Part shown: positions 9,413 to 20,339 of the stretch, one piece after another
How positions within the stretch are numbered: the stretch's first letter is position 1
How the letters are laid out: each line of letters starts with the position of its first letter
Source of the DNA: Eucommia ulmoides
Taxonomy: Eukaryota > Streptophyta > Magnoliopsida > Garryales > Eucommiaceae
Assembly (NCBI GenBank): GCA_016647705.1
Contig: CM028329.1
Location: forward strand, 15,868,410 to 15,932,409
Reading direction: 5' to 3'
DNA: 64,000 bases
Made by a program: the position numbers and the translations under genes
The notes under the pieces: generated by a model
The model's input: only the letters and a program-made list of their open reading frames with translations
Database searches by the model: none
Told to the model about the DNA's origin: nothing

Positions 9413-11721
9413 TGTTGATCTTAAGATTTTGATGGACACTTAAATGTTGATGTTTTTGGTGAAATTAACTATTTTATTGAGTGTTTCAGCTTAAAAGTTC
9501 CTGTGAAGATCTTATCATGAAGAAAATGAATGCTAAAGAGACTGACAAAGATGATAGATGCTAATATACTGAAGAACTTGAAGAACTTAGGGAAAACAAC
9601 TCTGGTTAAATTTTAACTCATAATGTATCTCGGTTAGGATCACACACAACACAAAATTATTTTCAAAATTATGTGTGTTTTTATAGGATCCTAATTAGTT
9701 AAATTATTTGCTCCTATGTGTAATTGAAAAAAGAAATAAGGATAATTAATTAAAATTGAATTTAATATTTTAGTTGAGCTAACCGAGAAAAGAAATCAAT
9801 TAAAGGGGTGAAAACGTCGAAGAAAATGAATTAAAATCGGATTAAAGAGAGATGTTCCAACTTGAGCAGTTGACTGGTTGGTCGATAGATGCTTAAAAAG
9901 AGAAGTCGCTGGATCGTTTGGTCGACATGTAAGTCGACCTATGGCCAAAAGAGGAAGTCTCTAAATCTTCCAGTCGACAGGCAAGTTGACCTGTGAAACT
10001 CGTTGAATCATCTGGTTGACTGGTGACGGATGGGCGGTCGACCGGTGGGCAAAGAGATTTTGGCTTGGGCTACGTTTTGAATCTGGCGGTTGACAGATGG
10101 GCCTTGGTCGGTCGACAGATGGATCTATTTTAAGATTTATGGAATTTCAGATTTTATTCAAACAGTTGCCGTTACTAGCCGTTTATGGTTAAGACATGCG
10201 AGATATCTTGGGGATCTGATATATTTTGAGCTATTTCATTAATATTTAAATATCCCTATAGATATGGTTCAAGTATTTTTGATATTTCTCAATTTCGTAG
10301 ATGTAGTTCTTTTTATCTTATCTAATTGAGTTTGAGTAAAAGTTTGAGGGACTTAATTGAATATTGTAAAAGATATTATTTAGTGAATTATACCAGGATT
10401 AAGTCATAATGATATATGGGGTCTATAAGTGCTTTTTGGATACTTATTATTTGAAAACTAGCTGTTGGAAAGCTTATTCTAATTATTTATATATAGACCT
10501 GCGAATTTCATATAACAAGAAGACAATACACACAATATCAAGAACTATTAAATTCCTAAACTTTTCTAAGAGTCATCATTTTGATATTTTTTTTGAGAGA
10601 TCGATTAAGCGCTATTTGAGTTAGCGTCACTGATCTAAGCTGTCTTGCGATACTATGTGCAATCTATTCGTTGTTTTCCTGGTGAGATCGTTTTAAGCTT
10701 ATTCTTTAATTGAGTATTTTATTATTATTATTATTATTTTCTTGGTGAATTGATCTTTTTGAGAAATATTTTTTGAACTTTAAAAGAATAAAAATCTTTT
10801 AAAAATGATTTGTGTGTTAATCTGATTACGTGCTTAATTGTGCTAACTGCATTCTTTATTATAATCAAATTTTATTTCCTCACTTTATTTCTATCACTAG
10901 TATCGGGACATTAATTGTGTATTAATTAATCTGGGGTGGTAAAAGTTCTGAGTGGGAAAAAGCTTATCTATTATGTAATTAGTGAGTTGTGTGCAGATTA
11001 GATATTATTGGGAATATTTAATCAGGGGTAGCTTTAGGTTTCGATCTCTTCCTGTAAAGAGATTGAGATTTGATCTTTGCCTAGAGTACAAAAAGGTTAG
11101 GTTACTCTTTTTCCTTGAAAATAGCTTAGGTGTGATTCTTCCTGATCATGATCAATTGTGAGTGAATTGTAAATGTTCCATCCTTACCCAGGAAAATGAT
11201 ACTTAAAGTAATTGTGAGGTTTAATTCTTGAGCCTAAGGTATAAAAAGAATTAGGTTGTGATTTTCCCTGTAATAGAATTAGGTTAGTATTGAGCCTGAA
11301 GAAAGAAAAAGGTTATTCTTGAGCTTGGGAAAAAGAAAATATTATTCTTGAGCTTGGAAAAAAGAAGAGATTATTTCTGAGACCGAGAAAAGGAATTTGT
11401 AAAAGTTGATTCTGAGTCTGTGAAAAGAATCATTTTTGTAAGGGTGATTAGTGTGTGCGAATCTCCGTGGTGCTCGAAGGATTGGATTAGCCAAGAGTAG
11501 TTTGGTGAACTAGGATATATCGTGGTGTTCTGCTTTGTTTCTTTATATTGTTTATATTTTGTTGTTTGGGTGTGCACCTAGTTGATAACACGTATCTGCT
11601 GTTTTAAAGATAATAATTAATTTTAGGATAAAATTAATTGTTTGATTTTTGAAGTGTTATATTCTGATAATTTTTAATACTACCAAATTCATCCCTTGTT
11701 GAGTAGCTCACTAGGTCAACA
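9413..11721 (+). repeat. 3' LTR of element B (full length, ~2.3 kb)
   Basis: Begins TGTTGATC and ends GTCAACA, giving the usual TG..CA ends with a short inverted repeat. From 9840 it runs parallel to the 5' LTR, sharing the GTCGAC-rich block (9880-10110), the TATA box at 10488, the 'ttattcttgagc' repeats and a decayed terminal hairpin. The first ~430 bases have no counterpart in the 5' LTR but match the solo LTR at 61256. Confidence 0.88.
10488..10495 (+). promoter_or_regulatory. TATA box of element B 3' LTR
   Basis: TATATATA followed by GACCTGC, the same context as in the 5' LTR. Confidence 0.6.
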
Positions 11722-11723
11722 AG

Positions 11724-11804
11724 ACCTATTGGCTGGAAGATTTGGATGGCATAACAATCCCAAGGCCTTGGAACATCTCTCACTTACGAAAATACTTTGT
11801 ATGA
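11724..11804 (+). pseudogene. C-terminal end of a Ty3-type pol (integrase tail)
   Basis: Right after the copia LTR a frame of 26 codons reads YWLEDLDG, then IPRPWNISHLRKYF, and stops at 11802. This matches the end of the integrase C-terminal region in many plant Ty3 elements, where a ligand-like 'YxL..xDG..xPRxWN..HLRKYY' ending is usual. The rest of the gene is missing to the left, where element B's LTR begins. It shows that element B's right flank lies within another Ty3 element. Confidence 0.6.
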
Positions 11805-12029
11805 GATTTTTTATCTTCCTAGATTTCACCTTTTTTTATTGAACTTTAATTTTTTTTTTAATCTTTATGTGAGATATTCATTGAATGAAGTAAATAAACA
11901 AAGTTTTCTTCACCAACTATTGCAAACACATATTCTTGTCACATTTTGATCTAAATCAAGTGTAAGAAACATTTAGTGAATTGAAACTAAGTGTATAAAG
12001 GTATTTGGTGTTGAAACCAAGTGTAAAAT
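11805..12029 (+). other. Non-coding tail following the pol fragment
   Basis: T-rich, then A-rich sequence leading into the 12030 array. It is probably the 3' untranslated region of the same Ty3 element. Confidence 0.45.
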
Positions 12030-12700
12030 GACTGAGCATATAAGTTCAGACACGAGCAAAGCGGATCAACTCACTCATTCACAAATGAGCAGAGTAGATC
12101 AGCTTACTCATAAAACACTTTGCATGTAAAAAACCAAGTGTGAAACAACAGTGCGGAGGGTAGGTTAGCTCACTCAATGATAATGAGTAGATCAACTCAG
12201 ACATAAGCAGAGTAGATCAACTCACTCATTCACAAAAGAGTAGAGCAAATTAGCTTACTCATAAAACACTTAGCATGTAAAAAACTAAGTGTGAAACAAT
12301 AGTGAAGAGGGCAGGTTAACTCACTCACTAATAACTGAGCAGATCAGCTTAGACATGATCAGAGTAGATCAACTCACTCAATCACAAATGAGCAGAGCAA
12401 ATCAACTTACTCCTAAAACACTTAGCATGTAAAAAACTAAATGTGAAACAAAAGTGAGAAGAACAGGTCAGCTTACTCGCTAATAACTGAGCAGATCAGC
12501 TCAGACATGAAGCAAAAGTGAGGAGGGCAGTTCAACTCACCCAGTAATAACTGATCAGATCAAACATGAGAAAAGTAGATTAGATCACTTGTTCACAAAT
12601 GAACAGAGAAGATCAACTCATTTATTCATGACTAAGTAGAGCAGTTCAGATCTCTCACAAAATAAAACAGAACATCTTGCTGCGCAAAATAGATCAAAGC
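12030..12700. repeat. Tandem repeat, ~150-bp unit, in Ty3 tail
   Basis: About four to five diverged units. The marker 'ataaaacacttagcatgt' recurs near 12110, 12262 and 12414, and AGAGTAGATCAACTCACTCA-like blocks keep the same spacing. Within a unit the short motif 'agcagatcagct' also repeats. Tandem repeats between pol and the 3' LTR are common in Tat/Ogre-type elements. Confidence 0.8.
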
Positions 12701-13589
12701 AGAGCAGATTAGTTCACCAATTGCAACATTCAATTTTCAAAAACTAAGTGTGGTTAGTGCAGACTTATTTGTCACCAAATAAATTCCTACAAGGACTCCA
12801 TCAAATATGGACTTCTCGTCTTCAACACATTACTTATCCAGTCAAGATTATAGTCCAGAACACTGGTTCAAGTCTATGCTAACTCCATGTTAAGGAACGA
12901 TAAGTTCAAGACTAGAAAAGAATAATATCTTGAAAAGGATGTTATAGAACAAGATGAACTATTACCATGGAATCAACTATACATATGTATTTATGCGGCC
13001 AACAGTTAAAACACATTTGGATATTTACTTTATGATATTATATGAATTTTTATTATAGTGGTATTAATATACTATGCCCATAAATTATTCACTGTATAAT
13101 AATTGACGGACGATATTCCTTAATGTGATGGCGACAGTTAGAATTTGTCGATTTATTAAATTAATTTTACAACGGCAAGTAATAGATACAACTATTACAA
13201 TTATTACAAATTGAACAGAAATTCAACTAAAATTCTTGGCGCCGTTTCCCTCTCACCGGCCCTACAACCAAAACTGTGGGGTTGTGAGCCAACGTCTAGT
13301 AGAATTTCAACCTCTCTAATACGTGCATTTAATTAATATAACGAATAAAGCACATTGACATGATTTCCACATAATTTTCACATAATCATAATTATTTCAT
13401 GCGAACTAACAACTATAATTCACCGATAATAGTAACGTAAATAATCCAATAGACAGATTAAATACAAATATTAGAAGAGTTAAAAATTCTACCTGAAATT
13501 CGAAACCGAAATCCGAACCAAAATCGAAACACTCAAGGTACCATAACTTTTCATAATCTATCTCTAATTACAATATAAGGTTAATATAT
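12701..13589. other. No gene seen; AT-rich repeat-like DNA
   Basis: No supported ORF, LTR end or RNA gene. A TGGCGCCGTT stretch at 13237 resembles an Asp-tRNA primer site but has no LTR end before it. Confidence 0.4.
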
Positions 13590-13655
13590 ATATATTCATG
13601 TGTATGTTGATCTAAGCCTCCTGACCATCCTTTCTATTAGCTTAATATATAGGGG
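13590..13655 (+). repeat. Fragment matching 49905-49972 in inverted orientation
   Basis: The block 'aagcctcctgaccatcct' followed by 'tctattagcttaatatat' is, on the opposite strand, the block at about 49917-49955 inside the compact minus-strand LTR element. Both lie beside AT/TA dinucleotide runs. Only this short stretch is clearly shared. Confidence 0.75.
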
Positions 13656-13867
13656 ATCACTACAATACAACCCTGGTATTGTCTGTATGCAATAAAACCA
13701 ATACAAGAACTGTTGGATGGATCTTAACCCTCCATTTCCCCTTAAGTCAAATTCTCCTTTCAATTTCCAAAACCACATTTACTTGTTGCTTTTACCTCAT
13801 GCAGCCGGTTACCCAAGTGAGTTCCCGTTTCATCTTCTCATCTTCTAAAGTTGCCTTCGTACTCCCT

Positions 13868-13962
13868 CCCTTGCGGTGTGGTTTTGGCTTCTAGTCCCTC
13901 TCTCTCTCTCTCGCGGTGTGGTTGTGGCTTTTTGTCCCTGTCTCTCTCTCTCTAGCGACGGA
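13868..13962 (+). repeat. Duplicated CT-rich leader block
   Basis: Two copies of a ~42-base block (GCGGTGTGGTTxTGGCTT followed by GTCCCT and a CT dinucleotide run) lie back to back. Their position fits the 5' leader of the Ulp1-like gene that follows. Confidence 0.65.
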
Positions 13963-16900
13963 TTTCAAGAACATCCTCCTCCCTTGTGAAGAACATCAAG
14001 TTTATTTTTCTATTTCCCTCTTTCGCTCTGACTTTGTCTGTGGTTTGAGAATAGATGTCATGCCCTACATCGTTCTGGTGTCCCAACTCGATTTGAAAGC
14101 ACTATATTTGTTAAGGTTCGATTTGAAAACCCTATATTTGTCAAGTTTCTTGATTTTCACTCGAATAATGGGTATACTATATGCCTTTTTTTTTTTTTTT
14201 TTTTTTTAAAAAAAAAGGGTAGTTTAAGGAATGGGAATCTCTGCATGAGGTTGTTTTCATCATTAGGATACTAGACTATTGTTCGATCCGGTATCCTGTG
14301 ATACCATATGCAGAGCAAAAAGAGATTTGTGTTTTGGAGTTGTTGGAAACCAAATACGAAATGATCAGAAGGTGATAGCCATGAGTTCAAATAGATGTGT
14401 TACTTTTTCTACTTTTATACTGAATTTCATTTAATTGTATTATGTTTTTTATATCGAAATTGATTTCTAAACTAGGTTGGGACATTGATGGTTGTTTCTT
14501 TCTTTCTCCCCCTTTCTCTTTACTGATTTCATAGATATTTATTGTTTAAATAGTGTGATACTATTTGGTTGTTCATGGGGTTTTGAATATTTGCCTATTT
14601 AGATTTCTTATTTCATTCATTATTTTATGATATTTGTGAAGTGAAGTAGATTTAACTAGTTGATAATTTTTTCTTTTTCATTAAAGTAAAGGAGATGGAC
14701 AATAAGAAAACGAGAAAAAGAGGTTTGAAGTGCAAACATAAAGTGTTAAATTTATCTGTGTAAGTATTTCTATGGAAATTAACTGTTGCCTTCGTATTTA
14801 GTTTGCTTAGACATGTGTCTACTGCTTGTTGAGGTCTTATTAATATTGTAGTACTGAGGTTGATTTCAATGCTGAGAAACGTGTATCAGAGGAGGAAGCA
14901 AAAGTGTTAAAGGGTACAAGGTAAGTATTTATCTTAAAACTAATCAATGCGTTTGTCTACTAATTTGATGTGTGTACTTAGACTTGTTGAGATCTTTTTA
15001 ATTTTGTAGCCCGGAGGACAATTTCGATGTCACCAACTATGGTGACAAAAAGGAGGAATAGAATGTATCCGGTGATTCACCAATGGTAAAAAAAAAAAAA
15101 AAGTAAAGGTTATAAGGTAGGTTATTTATAGTTGGTTTAAGCAATTGTGTTATAGAATTGTATATTAAGTTAAGTTTTTTTTTTTTTTTTTTGAAGGTTA
15201 CTTGTTTAATTAGGTTCATGAATTGTAATTGCATTGGAAGCATGTTACAAGTTCTTTTGTGAATGTTACAGTTTCATCTTAGTTTACAAGTTTTGAGTTT
15301 ACATCATATGTTTATTTGACTAATGTTTGAATTTGTCACAAGTATTATGTCAATACAAGTTTCATTTCTCCTAGATTGAAATGGTTTGAATAATTAGACA
15401 ATTTTTTTTTGTTTAATGTTACAAGGTTGGGATGAAAAGTTTAGGGTTAATAATTACAAGTTGTAATGAATTTACTTGTGATGATTAATAAATATATGAT
15501 ATTTATAAAAATTTTATTGTTTGTCTTTGAAGGCCCCCATTAGTACGAGGATAGCTATGCATTCAATATTAACTGTAGTTGAGTCTTTTAATGAGCTGCA
15601 GAAAGTAGTTGTTGTTGAAATGGGGTTTGGAGGGGTCCTTAGGAAAAAGTTTAGGCATCTACCTTTGACATTTTTGAGGTGGTTAGTGGGAAGATTTGAT
15701 CCAATTTCTTTATCTCTAATAGCACATAGCAGGAAATTGGAAATACTTCGAAGGATGTGCACGACATCCTTGGATTAAATTATATTGGACTCCCTGTCAA
15801 GAAAGATGGAGAGGTTGACGAGATTAAGGAATTGAAGAGTCTGTCAGGTTTGAGTGGTCAATCGGTGCTAGTAGGGAATCAATCTTGAGAAAGATCAGGA
15901 ACAGGTTCATGATTGGGATGCGGTTGCGGTGGAGCCGCTGATATCCCTGAATGCCGTAGTTAGGGAGCAAGTGTGGGTAACCCTAGTCAGGGAGCAAGTG
16001 TGGGCAGTACCGGTCAATCAAAAAGAAGATATCGTGTCGCTGAACGTCTAAGACATGCCGAATACGGTACTATCTTTAGAAAATCTGGATGTTGCACGTT
16101 CATTGGAGTCGGGCACTGCTCAAAGGAAGCGAAAGAAGCCTATAATTAGGCTGAAAGAAAACTATGATAATGTGCCAAAAAAGAATCTTGTTGTGCGAAT
16201 GTCGATGAGGTCTTCGGTGAGTAATGCACTTTTATTATATTTTGTATTGTTTTTTTTTTTTTGTTCCATTATATCCATTCTATCCCTCTTCGCCGAATGC
16301 AACATAAGTAAATTTTTATGTTTTGTGTTATTTATTTAGTCTGCTATTAGCAGTAAAGTAAATTTATTGATGTAACTCAGTCTTGGGGAAGAAAGTGTGC
16401 GAAAGTTCATTTTGGACCCCAAACTGAATCAATGGTATGCTACGCTATTCATATTTGAATGAGTTGTTAAATTATCATATATGTTGGTTTTTTGTAACTT
16501 TCATTGGTGTTCTGTCGTGTATTACAGTGAAACGTTGGTTGATATTGTAACCGTTATTGCTACTCGGGCAGACCTTGCAATGCTGGCCCTGAGAGCATGG
16601 ACCGGTGGTGAGGTAAGTATTTCATGATGGACCGTTGTCCTTAAAATTATGGCACCAATGTAGTTAGTATTGATTTGATCGATTATGTCGATATAGGTGA
16701 TTAATTGTGTTGCTGTAAAGCTCACCTATGAGTAAAAGGTTAGACACCATCCTGATCTCAATTGGCCGTCTTTGTATTTCCCTACATATGTCGGGGTAAG
16801 CTTTATGAACATCACTCTTAGTTGGCATTTTTTGTCAAATGAGTCGGTTAGAAAGTGAATGAAGTTTTATGCGTTATAATTTATTTTTTTGGTAATGTTT

Positions 16901-17815
16901 GCGTTACAGACGAAGTTCCTATCACCGGGTAACCACAATGTGAAGTCTCTGGTTACTGCTTGGATAAGAGAACATCTTTACACCGGTGATTTTCATGCTT
17001 GTCACACTGTATGACACAATAAACCACAGACGTATTGTTTTTGGTGACCTGTTTCATGACTTTAATTTAATGATGTCAATATCCACTGCTTGTTAGATAT
17101 ATTTGCCTATCAATGTAGATCAAGCAAATTGGTTTCTTGTGGTTGTGGGTTTTGTTGAAATGAAGGTCTTTGTTTTTTATTCTTTGATGTGCCAAAGAAC
17201 ATCCAATGCCCACGAAGATAGGGCCAGACGCATGGTAAGAAATTGACATGGTTAAATCCGTGATTTTAGTTTCAAAGCAGTATATTGATGACTTTGTTGA
17301 TGCTTATCTCATCGTACATTTATGTAGGTGAAATACCTTCATGAGATGTGTGTACAAAATTTCGGTACGAAGATGAAAAACATCGACACGGGGAGTTTCC
17401 CAATTGAGGTCGCAAATTGAGCACCACAGTAGCTAAACACGTAACAATTCATTGGAACGAACTAGTATTCATACGTTTCATATATATATATATTTATATA
17501 TTCTTGTTTTTATTTCATAATTATTTCAGATTTGATTGTAGATTGTACGTAATCAAATTGATGCAAGTCGATCTACTGCATCCTCGAATGAATTTGAAGG
17601 TAGGCTTGCTACATGGTCATTTTCATTCTAACCTTGCTTGTCCTGGAATGAATATGTCACTAAACATGTTATGAATTCACTTCCTATTTCAGTTCGACTC
17701 CAATATATCTAGGGTTTGACTTGCATTGGATTTGGTCATGTTCGACGGGAATTTAGTTAGGGATGAAGTGGTGCATAAAGTGGAGGAATTGGCCAAACAA
17801 AGTGATCAAAGGTAA
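13868..17815 (+). pseudogene. Ulp1-like cysteine protease (peptidase C48) pseudogene, about 12 exons
   Basis: Exon-like pieces with GT..AG borders: 14695-14759, 14852-14930, 15010-15116, 15534-16216, 16340-16434, 16528-16612, 16697-16795, 16910-17008, 17097-17233, 17328-17440, 17530-17599, 17693-17815; 13868-14210 is probably leader. Exon 4 carries the EMGFGG..RHLP..LRWLVGRFDP block that precedes the protease in plant transposon-borne Ulp1 proteins. Exons 6-8 carry TRADLAMLALRAWTGGE and LNWPSLYFPTYVG. Exon 9 has NWFLVVVGF where the family has a catalytic His-Trp, and FYSL where it has an Asp-Ser; both catalytic residues look lost (His to Asn, Asp to Tyr). Exon 11 keeps FDCRLYVIKLMQ with the cysteine. 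The family removes SUMO-like modifiers; in plants many copies ride in MULEs (Kaonashi-type). Stops (for example 15059) and a frameshift near 15750 make it a pseudogene. Confidence 0.8.
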
Positions 17816-17915
17816 TCCGGGATCAAGCACTGCAAATCGTTAGCACTCTGAAAGGTTGTGGGACCTCGCGGTGCCTCCACATTGAGTGAAGTTTGGTTGG
17901 GATTGTCGGGGCATT

Positions 17916-18170
17916 CTCAGGCGGAGCGACCTTGCTTTTTACATTGGAAACATGTGTCTTTGCTCACTCTATTGGAGAACATAAATTTTCCACGCCTAAT
18001 TGTCGATCGGTCTTGATCCCGAGAGTGTGGGATCCGTGTTACCCTAAAAATGGAGCCCACAGTCTCGTGATTAGAATTGATGGGTGGTCGGGTGGGAAAT
18101 TTTTTCGTTATCCCATTGAGTAAGCAAAGACACATGTTTCGATGTTAAAAGCAAGATCGTTGGGCCTGAG
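17916..18170. repeat. 255-bp long inverted repeat (foldback)
   Basis: Left arm 17916-~18036 and right arm ~18050-18170 are reverse complements with scattered mismatches and small gaps. Matching landmarks are CTCAGGC at 17916 with GCCTGAG at 18164, AAACATGTGTCTTTGCT at 17948 with AGCAAAGACACATGTTT at 18124, and GAGTGTGGG at 18023 with CCCACAGTCTC near 18056. The loop is about a dozen bases near 18043. A 76-codon frame inside is an incidental product of the repeat. It could be a MITE, an inverted duplication or a precursor of small RNAs. Confidence 0.8.
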
Positions 18171-19320
18171 TCGCTTGTTTCTTGTATTGAAAGCAATGCC
18201 ATTGAGTGGTGGTGTTCATGAAAGTAAAAGGTGAATATTTTTTTGTTATTATTTTATATTTGGTAAATCTTTGTTTTTTTTATTGTTTTGTTAAATTGTA
18301 TTGTGGGATTTTTTATTTTTATTTTTTTGTTTGGTTTGTTGCTGTTAACTTGTGTAACTTTTTCTCTATCCTGTTTTATCTTGTTTGTCTATGCTGCTGT
18401 GGAGGTGTTTGGCGGTGCTACTTGTTCTTTCTGCTTTTTACCCAAGCTTCTACTACTATTATGGTTGCTGGGGTTGGTTGTTTTTTTTCCTCAGATCAAT
18501 GGAAAAGTTGTTTCTTCGTGCTATTGTTAAAGTATTTGAAGTTGGTGTTTTCTTGTTTACTGTTTGCAAGGATGGATTAATTACACTTTCCATGATGTTA
18601 GGTGTTATTTGATTAATATTGTTGTTTATGTTCCCAAAAACTTAGAACAAAAACCGAAACATTGAAACAAAAACATATTGTTTCTGTTCTAATTTGAGAA
18701 TTTTTTAACAAATTTGTGGGATGAGAAACAGAGATTTTTGTTTATGTTCATGGAAAAATAATGCCATTTTTTTTTAGTGTTTTTGTTCCCTAATAAATTG
18801 GGAAACAAAAGAAAATATATCGTAATTAGAAAAAATATGATTATGTTCTGCTCCCCAAACTTTTACAACAAATTTCAGAGGATACAACATAATTTTTCCC
18901 AGATTAATGTTTATGTTCCCAAGTTTTCTAGGAACAAAAATAGAAAACTTAAAAGAGCATTTTATTATTGTTCCGCATTTCTTTTTCCTCTTTCCTAGAA
19001 ACTCAGAAGTCAGAACAAACAAATGTTTTGATTCTGGATTTTCTTTATTTTTCTATTTTTTTCTCGTTGAAGAGATTATTTTGGGAATTAATTCTTTTCA
19101 TATATAGACGAATTTGGCAAGGCCCACAAATTCGATAAAATTTGTGGGATTCTAACACGCACCTTCACGTGCAACAATAGAATGTTTGTAATTGAGGGGT
19201 GATGAGTTTGGCATACGGATGCCCTGATCTAAGTTCCCTATATTTGTGCGCTTGTGTTCTAATAACTGGTATACTCTTTAACTTATTGTTGGAAAAATTG
19301 AATGCCATTCCAAACATTTA
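18171..19320. other. No gene seen; T-rich DNA with short hairpins
   Basis: Very T-rich (18230-18600), then A/T-rich with repeated GTTCCC and GGGAAC words (18630-19010). A perfect 10-base-stem hairpin, CCCACAAATT..AATTTGTGGG, lies at about 19123-19148. Open frames here are low-complexity and I do not support them as genes. Confidence 0.5.
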
Positions 19321-19495
19321 GGTCCTGTTTGAATTTTTTTTTTTTTTTTGTTTCTCATATTCTTAATGAGAATTCAAGAAATATTGTCAAAGTACTCTCA
19401 AAACATTGGGAACATAAACATCTTTATGAAATGCGTTTTTGTACATTAATCCCAAAATTTTGGAAGCGAGAACGAAACTGTAATCAAACGAGGCC
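19321..19495. mobile_element. Small MITE with GGCCTCGTTTGA-like terminal inverted repeats
   Basis: Left end GGTCCTGTTTGAA, right end ATCAAACGAGGCC; the ends are inverted repeats of about 12 bases with two or three mismatches. TTA lies before and TAA after. The size (175 bp), the T-rich interior and the GGCC..GTTTG ends suit a Tourist-like (PIF/Harbinger) or related MITE. The flanks give only TA as an exact direct repeat, so the superfamily is uncertain. Confidence 0.65.
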
Positions 19496-20129
19496 TAAAG
19501 TGTTGAGGCATTAGAAGCTTATTTGTTGCTTTCCTTGTCCATTTCATTTGGGCTATTCATATCTTTTAGTTCTTGATCTATAGGAAGTAGGAACATTTTA
19601 TTGAAATCTTTCTAGCTACTGTTGTTGATGTATTTCTGAGCTTGTTTTTTGTTGTTTGTTGTTTTATCCATGCTGTTATTGCTGGGGTTAAAGGCTTTTG
19701 TCTTTATTGTTGTTTGTTGTTTATCCCTGCTGTTGGGGTTGTTGCTAGGCTTGGTACAGATGGTTGGTTATCTCTAGTGCTCTTCACTGGAAAAAAGTTC
19801 AATTTTCAACTCTAATGAACATTTGTTTGGTGTTGGCATTTTTTAGTTTTCCTAATATTGTTGGTGGTAGTTTATCTTTGATTGGATGGTTGGATATTCT
19901 GATTGCTGACTTTACTGATACCTTTTTTTTATTATTCCATGCGCTGCAGAAAGCATGCTGATTAGGTGGTTGTGTAGGCAATCTCCTCTTTGTTTGAGGA
20001 TGTTTTGGTTTGTATGGTTGGTTTAGGCCTTCCTTGCATATCTTTTGTTGTGTATTTGTTAGGGGTTTTCGATTCCCCTATTAATGAAATTCTCCCTTCA
20101 TTTAAAAATAAAGATTAAAATTAATAACT
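19496..20129. other. No gene seen
   Basis: T- and G-rich, with 'ttgttgtttg' words, ending in ATTAATGAAATTCTCCCTTC and an A-rich stretch at about 20100-20120. This could be the 3' end of an old LINE-like or gene fragment, but no coding motif is visible. Confidence 0.35.
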
Positions 20130-20310
20130 TGTAAGTGGTAGGTCATGGATAAACAGGTAATGTTCTATTGGGTCATGTCAACCCGTCTTGTTTCTTGTTA
20201 TGGTATAGCATGTTAGATTTATCGTGTTACATCGGCATGATAATTTTCGTATCCTGTTTGCTTTCAAGTTTTATGACACTAAGCTATTGTGTCCTGCTCG
20301 TGTCACGAAA
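20130..20310 (+). repeat. Dispersed repeat related to 50850-51095
   Basis: Shares the order 'ggataaa', 'gtaatgt', 'tattgggtcatgtcaa', 'cgtgtta', 'atgaca', 'cgtgtcacg' with the stretch at 50860-51050. It is diverged but colinear, and the element type is unknown. Confidence 0.5.
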
Positions 20311-20339
20311 AGATTCATCCCTCATCCCAACAAATTAAA

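Larger units (their letters stand above)
5035..11721 (+). mobile_element. Copia-type (SIRE-like) non-autonomous LTR retrotransposon B
   Basis: Two related LTRs (5035-6928, 5'-truncated; 9413-11721) flank a 2.5 kb interior. The interior starts with a TGGTATCAGAGCC primer site at 6931, which matches the 3' end of plant initiator methionine tRNA and is typical of copia elements. It ends with a purine-rich tract at 9397-9412. The GATGACAAAGGGGGAGAA box at 9161 is common before the 3' LTR of SIRE/Maximus-type elements. Only a gag-like remnant and a Lys-rich ORF are present; protease, integrase, reverse transcriptase and RNase H are absent. The LTR family recurs at 56657-58522 and 61256-63737. Naming it SIRE-like rests on the primer site, long LTRs and the GGGGGAGAA box. 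Confidence 0.8.

Noticed and set aside
13237..13246. TGGCGCCGTT resembling an Asp-tRNA primer site
   Set aside because: No LTR end precedes it and the following bases do not continue the match.
17893..18123. Open frames on both strands of 72-76 codons
   Set aside because: They are mirror products of the 255-bp inverted repeat, with no protein features.
18206..18612. Three overlapping hydrophobic frames
   Set aside because: They come from T-rich DNA translated as Phe/Leu/Val; no start context, domain or conservation visible.
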